Part shown: piece after piece, positions 1-6,861 of the stretch
How positions within the stretch are numbered: position 1 is the first letter of the stretch
Layout: the number at the start of each line of letters is the position of its first letter
The notes under the pieces: generated by a model
Seen by the model: only the letters and a program-made list of their open reading frames with translations
What the model was told of the DNA's origin: nothing
The model's database searches: none
Virus record (IMG/VR): IMGVR_UViG_3300006735_000055
Location: 1-48,818 of that record
DNA length: 48,818 bases
Source: a virus
Direction: 5' to 3' (one strand)
Made by a program: the position numbers and the translations under genes

Positions 1-7
1 CGAATAA

Positions 8-133
8 GAGGAATTGAACGCAAGTTACACTTTGAAGAAGGTGGAAGCCTTCACGAATGGCGAGGTGGGCTTCACACCGTCACCGCAAATAAAAAGAAGA
101 AGCAAAACAAACGAGCCTGTCGAGGCAAAATAA
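8..133 (+). CDS. possible fragment or 3' end of a small gene
   Basis: An open frame with protein-like composition ends in TAA at 131-133. Its last codons (GAGGCAAAATAA) and the sequence after it match the end of the next gene at 408-419. That similarity suggests a duplicated gene end plus promoter. There is no ATG, and an in-frame stop lies at 5-7, so a non-ATG start (TTG 14, GTG 41) or a decayed gene would be needed. A frame open from base 1 to a stop at 139-141 is the alternative, but it looks less protein-like. No function can be assigned. Confidence 0.25.
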   Translation, partial: EELNASYTLKKVEAFTNGEVGFTPSPQIKRRSKTNEPVEAK

Positions 134-150
134 GAAATTGAACTTTTAAT

Positions 151-178
151 TTGACAAATCTTCTGAACGTGATACATT
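151..178 (+). promoter_or_regulatory. cassette promoter P1 (class A)
   Basis: TTGACA at 151-156, a 16-bp spacer ending in ACGTGA, and TACATT at 173-178 with the TGn of an extended -10. It is followed by the TATAACC seen after most sibling promoters. It drives the gene at 210. Confidence 0.8.
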
Positions 179-209
179 ACTAATATAACCAAAACAACCG
201 GAGGCTCCA

Positions 210-419
210 ATGAGCAACTCATTCAAAATAGGCGATACCGTCAAACCTAAATCAGACTATCCACAAGAGGTAAGAGGCCGCAACGGGTTCGAAAGCATAA
301 AAGGAATAATAGAGGGCTTCGACACAACGACAGGCCGAATACTCCCTATTATCCAAATCCAAGATGGAGATATGTATACTGTTAACCCTGACTTTTACGA
401 GATCACCGAGGCAAAATAA
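210..419 (+). CDS. small GDxV barrel-like protein
   Basis: A 69-residue protein preceded by a good ribosome binding site (GGAGG at 200-204) and its own promoter. It opens with FKIGDTVKP, the same K-[IV]-G-D-x-V start seen in a dozen small proteins of this window. A glycine and hydrophobic pair follow near residue 32 (KGIIEGF), and then a strand-rich tail. The pattern fits an SH3/KOW-like small beta barrel. It is a single-gene cassette with a hairpin and promoter immediately downstream. I do not recognise a characterised homologue; the fold is inferred from pattern only. Confidence 0.75.
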   Translation: MSNSFKIGDTVKPKSDYPQEVRGRNGFESIKGIIEGFDTTTGRILPIIQIQDGDMYTVNPDFYEITEAK

Positions 420-420
420 A

Positions 421-445
421 AACGGTCAAAAATTGTCCACTTTTT
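421..445 (+). terminator. cassette hairpin/terminator
   Basis: GGTCAA (424-429) and TTGTCC (433-438) form a short stem with one T-T mismatch, followed by ACTTTTT. It sits between the stop of the 210-419 gene and the next promoter. Weak on its own, it belongs to a repeated hairpin-promoter series. Confidence 0.5.
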
Positions 446-448
446 AAT

Positions 449-476
449 TTGACAAATCAACTGAACGTGATACATT
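449..476 (+). promoter_or_regulatory. cassette promoter P2 (class A)
   Basis: TTGACA 449-454, a 16-bp spacer nearly identical to P1 (ends CTGAACGTGA), TACATT 471-476. It drives the MoxR-like ATPase gene. A 16-codon ATG frame (483-533) begins almost exactly where transcription should start. Confidence 0.8.
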
Positions 477-570
477 ACTTATATGAAAGCAAAACAACAC
501 ACTTTCTTTTTTCAACCACTATTTATTATATAACCCGTCCATTCGAGACACTTTACATAAGGAGCCTATC

Positions 571-1629
571 ATGGCTATTGACTTCAAAACATTAAACTCA
601 GTCCTTCCTTACATCCTTGACGCTAAGTTCCCTGTTCTTATCCGTGGTAGACACGGTATCGGTAAATCTGCTATTGTATATCAGATTGCTGAAGATCGCG
701 GCTTGCCTGTCATTGAACGTCGTGCCTCTCAAATGACTGAGGGAGACTTGCTTGGTTTACCAAAGGTAGAAGGCAATGTCACTACTTGGTTGGCTCCAGA
801 ATGGCTTCACAACGCTTGTAACGAGCCTTGTGTTCTATTTCTCGATGAGGTTGACCGTGCAACTATGGAAGTTCGTCAAGGTATCTTCGAGTTGTGCGAC
901 AGCCGCAAGATCGCGGGATATACCCTACACCCCGACACACTTATCTTCGCTTGTGTAAACGGTGGAGAGCACGGTGCTCAGTATCAAGTAGGCGAAATGG
1001 ATCCAGCAGAATTGGATCGTTACACCTGCTTTGACGTTCAACCAACTGTTGAAGATTGGTTGAATTGGGCCGATGGTAATGTTGTTTCACAAGTTTGGGA
1101 CTTCATCAATCAGAACCATCAACACCTCGAACATACCGATGAGTACGAGCCTAACAAGGTTTATCCATCTCGTCGCTCTTGGGTTCGTTTATCCGACGCT
1201 CTCCAGTCTATGGGTGAGATCAAGCAAAGTCCTGTACTTTATCACCTTGCCTCTTCTTTCATTGGCTTCGAAGGTGCGGTTGCTTTCAATGACTTTGTTG
1301 CAAACTATAAAAAGATTGTAACTGTTGAAAACATCTTAGATGAAGGTAAGATCGAACTCACCAAAGAGTTCAAGATCAATGACCACAACGCTCTTATCGA
1401 GAAGTTCAAGCAAAGCAAGTGTTTCGATGATAAATTATCCAAGGATCAATTGAAAAATGTTGCTGAGTATATGGTAACATTACCATCTGAGATTGGTATG
1501 TCATTCTGGACTGTAATTGCTTCTGGCTCCGAAGCCAAGCACAATGCAGCAGGTGTTCACTCAGTGCAATTATCTGGTGGAACTTCAGTTCGAGATTATA
1601 TGATAGAAATCCTCGGTGCAAAAAAGTAA
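571..1629 (+). CDS. MoxR-type AAA+ ATPase
   Basis: A 352-residue AAA+ ATPase of the MoxR/dynein-related type. Visible motifs are a Walker A (GRHGIGKS, residues 26-33), a Walker B (VLFLDE, 88-93) followed by VDRA, and a sensor-1 asparagine (N130, FACVN). MoxR ATPases remodel or activate partner proteins carrying VWA domains, often by inserting metal or assembling complexes. The next gene encodes such a partner, so the two probably act as a chaperone pair like RavA-ViaA. The start is set by AAGGAG at 559-564 before ATG. It has its own promoter and is separated from the partner gene by a hairpin and a second promoter. The AAA+ assignment is firm; the substrate is unknown. Confidence 0.9.
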   Translation: MAIDFKTLNSVLPYILDAKFPVLIRGRHGIGKSAIVYQIAEDRGLPVIERRASQMTEGDLLGLPKVEGNVTTWLAPEWLHNACNEPCVLFLDEVDRATMEVRQGIFELCDSRKIAGYTLHPDTLIFACVNGGEHGAQYQVGEMDPAELDRYTCFDVQPTVEDWLNWADGNVVSQVWDFINQNHQHLEHTDEYEPNKVYPSRRSWVRLSDALQSMGEIKQSPVLYHLASSFIGFEGAVAFNDFVANYKKIVTVENILDEGKIELTKEFKINDHNALIEKFKQSKCFDDKLSKDQLKNVAEYMVTLPSEIGMSFWTVIASGSEAKHNAAGVHSVQLSGGTSVRDYMIEILGAKK

Positions 1630-1653
1630 CGAGTATATCGAGGGTGTAGCAAT

Positions 1654-1672
1654 GAGGACAAAAAATGTCCTC
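1654..1672 (+). terminator. cassette hairpin
   Basis: A perfect 7-bp stem GAGGACA (1654-1660) / TGTCCTC (1666-1672) with an AAAAA loop lies between the ATPase gene and the next promoter. There is no clear T-run after it, so it may attenuate, protect or process the RNA rather than terminate. Confidence 0.5.
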
Positions 1673-1690
1673 AAATGCACCCGAAATAAT

Positions 1691-1719
1691 TTGACAGATA
1701 GTTACTGACAGGATACATT
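1691..1719 (+). promoter_or_regulatory. cassette promoter P3 (class B)
   Basis: TTGACA 1691-1696, 17-bp spacer GATAGTTACTGACAGGA, TACATT 1714-1719, then TATAACC. The identical spacer recurs at 3793, and with one change at 4370. It drives the VWA/metallopeptidase gene. Confidence 0.8.
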
Positions 1720-1748
1720 ATAGTATAACCCAAATCCTTGGAGGTCAT

Positions 1749-3008
1749 ATGACCACTGAAAACAAAAATGAAAATACACCTAAACCAGTGTTTGATTTGA
1801 ATAAGCACACTTTCAAATTGCTGCAATCTGAGCCGTTCTTTGCTGGCTTGTCTCGTCGTATCCATAAGAAGGAAAGCACTGCTATTCCAACTGCCGGTGT
1901 GATGATTGATCCTGATACTGCTCAGTTCGTCATGCTCTACAACCCTAACTTCTTCGCTGAAATGCCCGAAGAACAGCGGCTTGGTGTTCTTATGCACGAG
2001 TTCTATCATCTTATATTTGAACACGTTACTGGTCGGCTACCCCCCGAGGGCATGAGCAAGATGTGGAATGTAGCCACTGACTTGGCTATCAATTCATTCT
2101 TGGTTGGTAAACTCCCAGAAGGTGGTTGTATCCCGACACAAGAGCCATTTCAAGACTATCCCTTGGAGATGTCAGCAGAATGGTATTTCTCCAAGTTACA
2201 GAACGACCCGCAATTCCAGCCTCCACAAGATGGCGAAGGTGATGGAGAAGGTGGAGAAGGCCAAGGGGATGGAGATCCATCTGAAGGCAACGGCTCCGGT
2301 TCTGGTGGTGGCTTACCTGATAGCCTCGATGACCATAGCGGTTGGGGTGAAGTTGATCAAGAGACTAAGGCAATGGCCGAGGAACGCTTGAAAGACGCTA
2401 TCCGCAAGGCTACTGACGAAGTCAATTCTGGTGGCCGTGGCTGGGGTTCTGTATCTCAGGATATGAGAAAGAAGATCCAAGACATGGTTACACCTAAAGT
2501 GAACTGGCGGTCTGTCCTTCGATACTTCGTCAAGACTTCCCAACGTGCTAATCGTCGCTCGACAGTGCGGAGGATAAACAAGCGTTTCCCATATATTCAT
2601 GCCGGAAAGAAGGTCAATCGTACAGCAAAGATTGCTATCTCTATCGATCAATCGGGGTCTGTCTCAGATCAAATGCTTGGCATCTTCTTTGCTGAATTGA
2701 ATGGTCTTGCTAAGTATGCCGAGTTTACCGTGGTTCCCTTCGATACAGAAGTTGCTGAAGATGAAGTTTATGTTTGGAAAAAAGGTAAACGACAGACTTT
2801 TGAGCGTGTATCTTGTGGAGGTACTTGCTTTGATGCCCCGACACGTTGGGTAAATGAACGTCAATTCGATGGTCATATCATCCTAACAGATATGGAAGCA
2901 CCAAAACCAGTTCCATCTAAATGTCAGCGAATGTGGATGACAACTCCAGAATGTGCTGCTCGTCCTTACTTTACGACAAACGAGCGTGTCATTGCGGTGG
3001 ATAAATGA
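1749..3008 (+). CDS. HExxH metallopeptidase-like plus VWA protein, MoxR partner
   Basis: A 419-residue two-domain protein. The N-terminal part has an HExxH zinc motif (HEFYH, residues 83-87) in LMHEFYHLIFEH, followed by NVATDLAIN, as in the DUF2201-type metallopeptidase-like family. An acidic glycine-rich linker (about 160-190) follows. The C-terminal part is a VWA-like domain with a MIDAS-type D-x-S-x-S (D300, S302, S304 in IDQSGSVS) and a downstream ILTDME. This architecture typically sits beside a MoxR ATPase, as here. The start has GGAGG at 1740-1744. Its stop overlaps the next start (ATGA). It is probably metal-binding and remodelled by the ATPase; whether it cleaves protein is not shown. 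Confidence 0.85.
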   Translation: MTTENKNENTPKPVFDLNKHTFKLLQSEPFFAGLSRRIHKKESTAIPTAGVMIDPDTAQFVMLYNPNFFAEMPEEQRLGVLMHEFYHLIFEHVTGRLPPEGMSKMWNVATDLAINSFLVGKLPEGGCIPTQEPFQDYPLEMSAEWYFSKLQNDPQFQPPQDGEGDGEGGEGQGDGDPSEGNGSGSGGGLPDSLDDHSGWGEVDQETKAMAEERLKDAIRKATDEVNSGGRGWGSVSQDMRKKIQDMVTPKVNWRSVLRYFVKTSQRANRRSTVRRINKRFPYIHAGKKVNRTAKIAISIDQSGSVSDQMLGIFFAELNGLAKYAEFTVVPFDTEVAEDEVYVWKKGKRQTFERVSCGGTCFDAPTRWVNERQFDGHIILTDMEAPKPVPSKCQRMWMTTPECAARPYFTTNERVIAVDK

Positions 3009-3340
3009 AATACAAGTATCTTGATTTGAAGCCGCTCCCACAGCGGCCTATCAAAGAACACGTTTATGAACCTACTGAGAAGGATAAGGCTTTATCTGCT
3101 AACATGTTCGAATTGGCCGACAGGATAGAGAAACAACTTGAAGGCAGATGGAGGCCGTCCATTGGAGACAAGGTTATCTATGTTGACGAGGACACCGAGC
3201 CACTCGGCTATTTAGAGAATGAGCAAGGCGCTGTTACATATCTTGGCTTTGGTTGGTTCCAAGTTACTTGGGATAACTTGGGCCTAAGATCTTATGGATT
3301 ATCTTGTATAGTTCAAAATTGGATCATATTGGCCCCATAA
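3005..3340 (+). CDS. small protein with C-terminal GDxV barrel-like domain
   Basis: 111 residues, translationally coupled to the VWA gene by an ATGA overlap. The N-terminal half is charged and likely helical (about 25-47). From residue 52 it reads SIGDKVIYV, then GAVTYLGFGWFQVTW. This matches the K/S-I-G-D-x-V...G-x-V...V-x-W pattern of the small barrel family in this window. The co-translation suggests a link to the MoxR-VWA pair, perhaps as an adaptor. No characterised homologue is recognised. Confidence 0.75.
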   Translation: MKYKYLDLKPLPQRPIKEHVYEPTEKDKALSANMFELADRIEKQLEGRWRPSIGDKVIYVDEDTEPLGYLENEQGAVTYLGFGWFQVTWDNLGLRSYGLSCIVQNWIILAP

Positions 3341-3406
3341 CGGCCTTACACTCTCATACCCTACCTACACCCCTATGAACCCTCACAAATGCCTTTAGGA
3401 GCCTAT

Positions 3407-3772
3407 ATGAGCCTTACGAGACAAACAATTACCGTTGCTTCAAATGTTGGGGACGGTAACAAAACAACAGTCACTATGCCAGCACAACATGTTTATCCTT
3501 TTATCATTCATAAATCATTGATTGAATGGAATGAAAAGCAAGATGGAGAGAGAACACGATATACAAAACAGTGTATAGTCTCGCATTTGTATACTGGTTA
3601 TCTTGTTGCTCATTGCAAAGATTACAAAAACGCTTTCGAGATAACCAAGAGAATAAAGGATAAACCAATTTTTCTCATGCCTACGGTGGAAACAATGAGG
3701 ATGCATGACGATTGGCATAAGACTGCCGTTATGATGAGGGAATTGAAGGAAAAATATGCTATTTCACAATAA
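3407..3772 (+). CDS. hypothetical protein
   Basis: 121 residues from the ATG at 3407, chosen over an in-frame ATG at 3389 because AGGAG (3397-3401) is correctly spaced for it. The C-terminal half is lysine-rich and helical (KNAFEITKRIKDK, MMRELKEKY). No recognised domain or signal peptide. It has no dedicated promoter of the repeated type, so it is probably read from P3. Confidence 0.65.
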   Translation: MSLTRQTITVASNVGDGNKTTVTMPAQHVYPFIIHKSLIEWNEKQDGERTRYTKQCIVSHLYTGYLVAHCKDYKNAFEITKRIKDKPIFLMPTVETMRMHDDWHKTAVMMRELKEKYAISQ

Positions 3773-3786
3773 TTTCAACTATTAAC

Positions 3787-3815
3787 TTGACAGATAGTTA
3801 CTGACAGGATACATT
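3787..3815 (+). promoter_or_regulatory. cassette promoter P4 (class B)
   Basis: TTGACA 3787-3792, the same 17-bp spacer as P3 (GATAGTTACTGACAGGA), TACATT 3810-3815. It drives the gene at 3859. No hairpin is seen before it. Confidence 0.8.
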
Positions 3816-3858
3816 ATTAACATGGATCAATTGTGATCCACCAACCAAAGGAGGGCTT

Positions 3859-4188
3859 ATGCCTTATATGACCGATAACGTGGGCGTTGTAGACGCTTTT
3901 ATGAACCTAAACACTGCAAATGCTGGTAGACTAAAGACAGATGGACAATCTCTATATTCTTATGATCTCCGTATTGCCGAACACATTCCACAAAGGGATG
4001 GCACAGCAATCACCGTTGTATATGATTATACAAGTAAGGGTGGTAATTACGTATCACAGACAACATCTGGACATGTTGGACTTGTGAAGAGAAGGATACC
4101 AAGAAGGAATGTAATCTCAGTTACTGAAGGGCTTGACACCGGATTGATCGAGGATAGACCAAATGTTATTAATAAAACACAAAGATAG
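3859..4188 (+). CDS. SLYSY-family small protein, copy 1
   Basis: 109 residues with a strong binding site (AAAGGAGG at 3847-3854). The core reads GQSLYSYDLRIAE ... VYDYT ... SQTTSGHVGLVKR. The same order of motifs occurs in the 92-residue protein at 8876 (NSLYSYNLKIAE ... VYDFT ... SMTTSQHVGLIKR), so the two are paralogues about 5 kb apart. I recall similar short proteins in other large phages without a known role. Function unknown. Confidence 0.75.
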   Translation: MPYMTDNVGVVDAFMNLNTANAGRLKTDGQSLYSYDLRIAEHIPQRDGTAITVVYDYTSKGGNYVSQTTSGHVGLVKRRIPRRNVISVTEGLDTGLIEDRPNVINKTQR

Positions 4189-4351
4189 AGGTTATGGACA
4201 TGCGGAGAAAACTACTCAGAATGACGGCAGGGTTGGCTATAGTGTGCGGTTTTTCGACCGTTATGATTATCAACTACATTTTACAGAACAATCAATCTCA
4301 AGAGGAATACTAGAGATACTGGAGGAAGGAGAAAAAACGGTCAGAAATTGA
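4163..4351 (+). CDS. YGHA-family small protein, copy 1
   Basis: 62 residues, overlapping the previous gene by 26 bases. GAGGAT at 4150-4155 is a possible binding site. GYGHAEK and GYSVRFFDRYDY correspond to RYGHAIEK and YIEVRFIDDYEN in the protein at 6065, so the two look paralogous. Its stop codon lies inside the downstream hairpin, so translation termination and the hairpin overlap. Function unknown. Confidence 0.6.
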   Translation: MLLIKHKDRGYGHAEKTTQNDGRVGYSVRFFDRYDYQLHFTEQSISRGILEILEEGEKTVRN

Positions 4352-4356
4352 CCGTT
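4336..4356 (+). terminator. cassette hairpin/terminator
   Basis: A perfect 8-bp stem AACGGTCA (4336-4343) / TGACCGTT (4349-4356) with a GAAAT loop, then ACTTTCCTT. It contains the stop codon of the preceding gene and lies 8 bases before the next promoter. Confidence 0.65.
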
Positions 4357-4363
4357 ACTTTCC

Positions 4364-4392
4364 TTGACAGATAGTTACTGATAGGATACAAT
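4364..4392 (+). promoter_or_regulatory. cassette promoter P5 (class B)
   Basis: TTGACA 4364-4369, 17-bp spacer GATAGTTACTGATAGGA (one change from P3/P4), TACAAT 4387-4392, then TATAACC. It drives the genes at 4424 and 4721. Confidence 0.8.
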
Positions 4393-4423
4393 AATAGTAT
4401 AACCCAAAACCATTGGAGGCACA

Positions 4424-4711
4424 ATGGAAGATAATTTTTTCACAATAGAGCATTACAAGTACGGTATCGGCACTGCAATCTTAATAAAGCACCGCAGAAA
4501 AAGACCAGATGATTTGTTTATGTGCTCTTTCAAGGAACTGAAGGGCCAAAAATTATTTTATTGTCGGAAAGACTTCGATGAGGCTGAAGAGGTCTGGTGG
4601 AATAGTGATGGAAAGCCTAGAGTTATTGCAAACGATAGCAATAAAGATACAACCTTAGAAGATACTTTCAAGGCACTATTTGGTGGTGGTATCTCACCAA
4701 TAAATTACTAA
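4424..4711 (+). CDS. hypothetical small protein
   Basis: 95 residues with TTGGAGG before the ATG. It opens with a charged, probably strand-forming segment (HYKYGIGTAILIKHRRKR). KYGIGTA is a faint echo of the YGHA proteins nearby. The remainder is charged with no known motif. First gene of a two-gene cassette. Confidence 0.65.
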   Translation: MEDNFFTIEHYKYGIGTAILIKHRRKRPDDLFMCSFKELKGQKLFYCRKDFDEAEEVWWNSDGKPRVIANDSNKDTTLEDTFKALFGGGISPINY

Positions 4712-4720
4712 AAGGCTTCA

Positions 4721-4972
4721 GTGGTGTTTGAAGTTGGTGATCTCGTGACGGTGGACAGTGACACCCTACGTGCTTATGTAAACGGCCATGTTTACGAGCA
4801 ATGGGCAAAAAACCAACTTGGAATTGTTGTTGACGTTGAAGGTCACTTTGTTGAAAAGTCCCAAGCCACAACGATCCTTGTGAAGGTTCACTTTGAAAGC
4901 CTTGGGAACTCTTATTGGCTTTATGCTCGCGAGGTCATTCTTCTAACACCCGTAAAACTGGACAGTAAATAA
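4721..4972 (+). CDS. GDLV-family small barrel-like protein
   Basis: 83 residues starting at GTG 4721 (GTG 4724 is equally possible), after AAAGG at 4711-4715. FEVGDLVTVDS is the family opening. GIVVDVEG and a strand pair ending in YWLYAREVILL follow. The YWLY segment is also present in the protein at 5060, which suggests these two are close relatives. Probably an SH3/KOW-like fold; role unknown. A hairpin follows directly. Confidence 0.7.
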   Translation: MVFEVGDLVTVDSDTLRAYVNGHVYEQWAKNQLGIVVDVEGHFVEKSQATTILVKVHFESLGNSYWLYAREVILLTPVKLDSK

Positions 4973-4976
4973 AAAG

Positions 4977-4993
4977 CGGTCATTTTTTGACCG
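4977..4993 (+). terminator. cassette terminator
   Basis: CGGTCA (4977-4982) / TGACCG (4988-4993) with a TTTTT loop, flanked by AAAAAG upstream and TTTCTTATTT downstream. This gives a plausible intrinsic terminator, perhaps working in both directions. Confidence 0.65.
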
Positions 4994-5001
4994 TTTCTTA
5001 T

Positions 5002-5029
5002 TTGACAAATCCCCACAACGTGATACATT
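5002..5029 (+). promoter_or_regulatory. cassette promoter P6 (class A)
   Basis: TTGACA 5002-5007, 16-bp spacer ending CAACGTGA, TACATT 5024-5029. It is the only promoter of this type found before the run of overlapping small genes at 5060-6790, so it probably drives all of them. Confidence 0.8.
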
Positions 5030-5059
5030 ATTAACATAACCCGAACGAATGGAGTTCAA

Positions 5060-5389
5060 ATGATAAAATCAGAAACCTCTTGGCTTGATAAAGAAGTAGA
5101 ATGTGACGATTGTGCTCATCTTATCCCAATGTCCTATATGTGCGTCGATTATGATGGTGAAAACGTTTGTGAAGGCTGTGCTGAACAGCGAGATGTTGAG
5201 GATCAAAAAGTCAACCTAAAAGTAGGCGATTTAGTCATTGAAAAGAGGCTGCACAACCATCCGTTTCCTGCTCAACTATCGATGGTAACTGAAATTATTG
5301 AACAGGCCCAAAGAAAAGTAATGGTTCAAAACATTCGCACTGGCGGTGAATACTGGCTTTATCTATATGATGTAAGGGAGATCAAATGA
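5060..5389 (+). CDS. zinc-ribbon plus GDLV barrel-like protein
   Basis: 109 residues. The N-terminal half carries two cysteine pairs (CDDC near residue 15 and CEGC near 37) that look like a small zinc ribbon. The C-terminal half opens with LKVGDLVIEKR and ends with YWLYLYDVREIK, matching the GDLV family and especially the 4721 protein. This looks like a fusion of a metal-binding module to the barrel. It heads the nine-gene overlapping array; its stop overlaps the next start (ATGA). The zinc and barrel calls are pattern inferences. Confidence 0.7.
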   Translation: MIKSETSWLDKEVECDDCAHLIPMSYMCVDYDGENVCEGCAEQRDVEDQKVNLKVGDLVIEKRLHNHPFPAQLSMVTEIIEQAQRKVMVQNIRTGGEYWLYLYDVREIK

Positions 5390-5574
5390 AATTACAGATA
5401 GGAGAATTGGTGGTTTACTCATCAACTTGGATAGCCAATAAAATCGGCCTCAAAGAAATCTATCAAAACTCGGTTGGCATTGTGAAAAGCGGAAAGGGTG
5501 AACCTTGCTATTCGGTTGTGTGGAGTTGTGGGGAAACTCGCGTGGTTCATTATACATATTTGGAGAGATTATGA
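5386..5574 (+). CDS. GDLV-family small barrel-like protein
   Basis: 62 residues, ATGA-coupled at both ends. Opening LQIGELVVYSS, then SVGIVKSG and a YSVVWSCG strand, the layout shared across the array. GGGAG at 5376-5380 serves as binding site. No known function. Confidence 0.7.
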   Translation: MKLQIGELVVYSSTWIANKIGLKEIYQNSVGIVKSGKGEPCYSVVWSCGETRVVHYTYLERL

Positions 5575-5750
5575 AAGTTGGAGATTTAGTAAGATTGAAG
5601 AGATATATAAGCACCGACGTGTACGGTGTTGTGGTGGAAGTCAAGTACAATATATCAATGGCTGAGGCTTTTTTACTGGTGCAAACGTCCAAGGGAGAAC
5701 GAAGAATGGAGCGTCAATCTTGGTTAGAGGTGATAAATGAAAATAGGTGA
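5571..5750 (+). CDS. GDLV-family small barrel-like protein
   Basis: 59 residues from the ATG at 5571, which overlaps the upstream stop and has GGAGAG just before it. A longer in-frame reading from 5505 lies entirely inside the upstream gene and is not favoured. Opening MKVGDLVRLKR, then YGVVVEVKY and a charged strand-rich end. The 3' end overlaps the next gene by 14 bases. Confidence 0.7.
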   Translation: MKVGDLVRLKRYISTDVYGVVVEVKYNISMAEAFLLVQTSKGERRMERQSWLEVINENR

Positions 5751-5895
5751 TTTAGTAACAGTCAAAAGAGATATGCATGGTGACATTGGTATCGTGATTG
5801 ATTTGAATTATCTTGGAGACAAAGCAAAGATAATTTGGGATGATTTATCTATTTATTGGGAACCGTCCCGTGCGTTGGAGGTATTATGCAAGTAG
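5737..5895 (+). CDS. GDLV-family small barrel-like protein
   Basis: Only 52 residues. MKIGDLVTVKR, then DIGIVIDLNY and KIIWDDL give one complete set of the family motifs (GDLV...GIV...IW), the shortest version in the array. TAGAGG at 5725-5730 precedes the start. It overlaps both neighbours (14 and 10 bases), so translation is coupled. Confidence 0.7.
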   Translation: MKIGDLVTVKRDMHGDIGIVIDLNYLGDKAKIIWDDLSIYWEPSRALEVLCK

Positions 5896-6068
5896 GCGAT
5901 TTAGTAAAATATGATGCAGAAGATGGTGACACGCTTGGGATCGGAATAATAACAAAAACAGAGCGAACACCGTTTAGCCTGCATTGCTGGGTTCTGTGGA
6001 ACTTTGGAGACATTATCCATCATTCCTCTTATGCCTTAACAAAACTCGATACACTGGAGAACAAATGA
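5886..6068 (+). CDS. GDLV-family small barrel-like protein
   Basis: 60 residues from ATG 5886, preceded by TTGGAGG at 5876-5882. MQVGDLVKYDAEDGD, then GIGIITKTE and CWVLWNFGD. It overlaps the upstream gene by 10 bases and the downstream one by ATGA. The LWN-G motif recurs in the proteins at 6423 and 6605, suggesting these arose by recent duplication. Confidence 0.7.
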   Translation: MQVGDLVKYDAEDGDTLGIGIITKTERTPFSLHCWVLWNFGDIIHHSSYALTKLDTLENK

Positions 6069-6259
6069 ATAATGTAATGTTAATAACAGATGCCGATGGT
6101 TCAAGATACGGGCATGCGATAGAAAAAGTCAATCAATATGGCCATAAATATATCGAGGTTCGCTTCATAGATGATTATGAAAATGTGCATACAACAAATT
6201 GGTCTAGTTTCCTTATTTTTTATGAGGTTCTCAATTACAATTTAGGGAAGGAAGAATGA
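6065..6259 (+). CDS. YGHA-family small protein, copy 2
   Basis: 64 residues from ATG 6065 (ATGA overlap, CTGGAG upstream). RYGHAIEK and YIEVRFIDDYEN match the protein at 4163. It lacks the GDLV opening, so the array is not made only of one family, although a distantly related barrel is possible. Function unknown. Confidence 0.65.
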   Translation: MNNVMLITDADGSRYGHAIEKVNQYGHKYIEVRFIDDYENVHTTNWSSFLIFYEVLNYNLGKEE

Positions 6260-6426
6260 AGATAGGCGATCTAATTTATATACGAGATAATATGAGCATA
6301 CACAATATAAATGGTCAAGTTGGCATCATTCAGTCAATCCCAAACCGCTGGAAGCAATATAAAGTTTTTGTGGTAAGTCTAAACCGAGCAGTGTTCCTGA
6401 CACCCGCAGTAATGGAAAAACTATGA
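6256..6426 (+). CDS. GDLV-family small barrel-like protein
   Basis: 56 residues, with GGAAGGAAG immediately before the start and ATGA overlaps at both ends. MKIGDLIYIRD, then GQVGIIQSIP and YKVFVVSLN, the family layout, but the final W-containing strand is replaced by VVSLNRAVFL. Confidence 0.7.
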   Translation: MKIGDLIYIRDNMSIHNINGQVGIIQSIPNRWKQYKVFVVSLNRAVFLTPAVMEKL

Positions 6427-6608
6427 AGAAGGGTGTCTTGGTCAAATGGTCGGATATATGGCTAAGAGGTTCTGGAACCAACCTGCATGAATATAAAGAT
6501 CAACTTGGAGTTGTAATCGAGAAAGGAGAAATACCGAATTGCTGGATGGTTCTTTGGAATAATGGTATCGTCGATGAAGTTCATGTCGAGTATCTGGAAT
6601 TGATATGA
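6423..6608 (+). CDS. GDLV-family small barrel-like protein
   Basis: 61 residues. KKGVLVKWSD replaces GDLV with GVLV. LGVVIEKGE and WMVLWNNG follow. ATGA-coupled on both sides; the binding site is weak (TGGAAAAA), which fits re-initiation by ribosomes finishing the upstream gene. Confidence 0.7.
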   Translation: MKKGVLVKWSDIWLRGSGTNLHEYKDQLGVVIEKGEIPNCWMVLWNNGIVDEVHVEYLELI

Positions 6609-6790
6609 CGGCATTGAAAGAGGGCGATTTAGTTGTCGATATATTCTCGAATAATGAACGAATAGGAGTTATTATCGATATATCATTGAACGGTGTATTT
6701 GCTGAAGTCTTATGGAACGATGGAAGCGTAGCGCATTATGACACGTTCTTCCTTGATAGACTGGAAGTTCCCGAGGCCCTAAAAAAATAA
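6605..6790 (+). CDS. GDLV-family small barrel-like protein
   Basis: 61 residues, last member of the overlapping run. LKEGDLVVDIFSNNERIGVIIDIS and AEVLWNDGS carry the full set of family motifs. Its closest visible relative is the 6423 product (LWNNG/LWNDG). It is followed by about 70 bases of A/G-rich sequence and then a separated member. Confidence 0.7.
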   Translation: MTALKEGDLVVDIFSNNERIGVIIDISLNGVFAEVLWNDGSVAHYDTFFLDRLEVPEALKK

Positions 6791-6861
6791 TTGTAAAAAG
6801 AAAGAAGAAGTAAAAAACGGGTAGAAGAATAATAACATCAATAAGGATAACGAGTAAGAGA

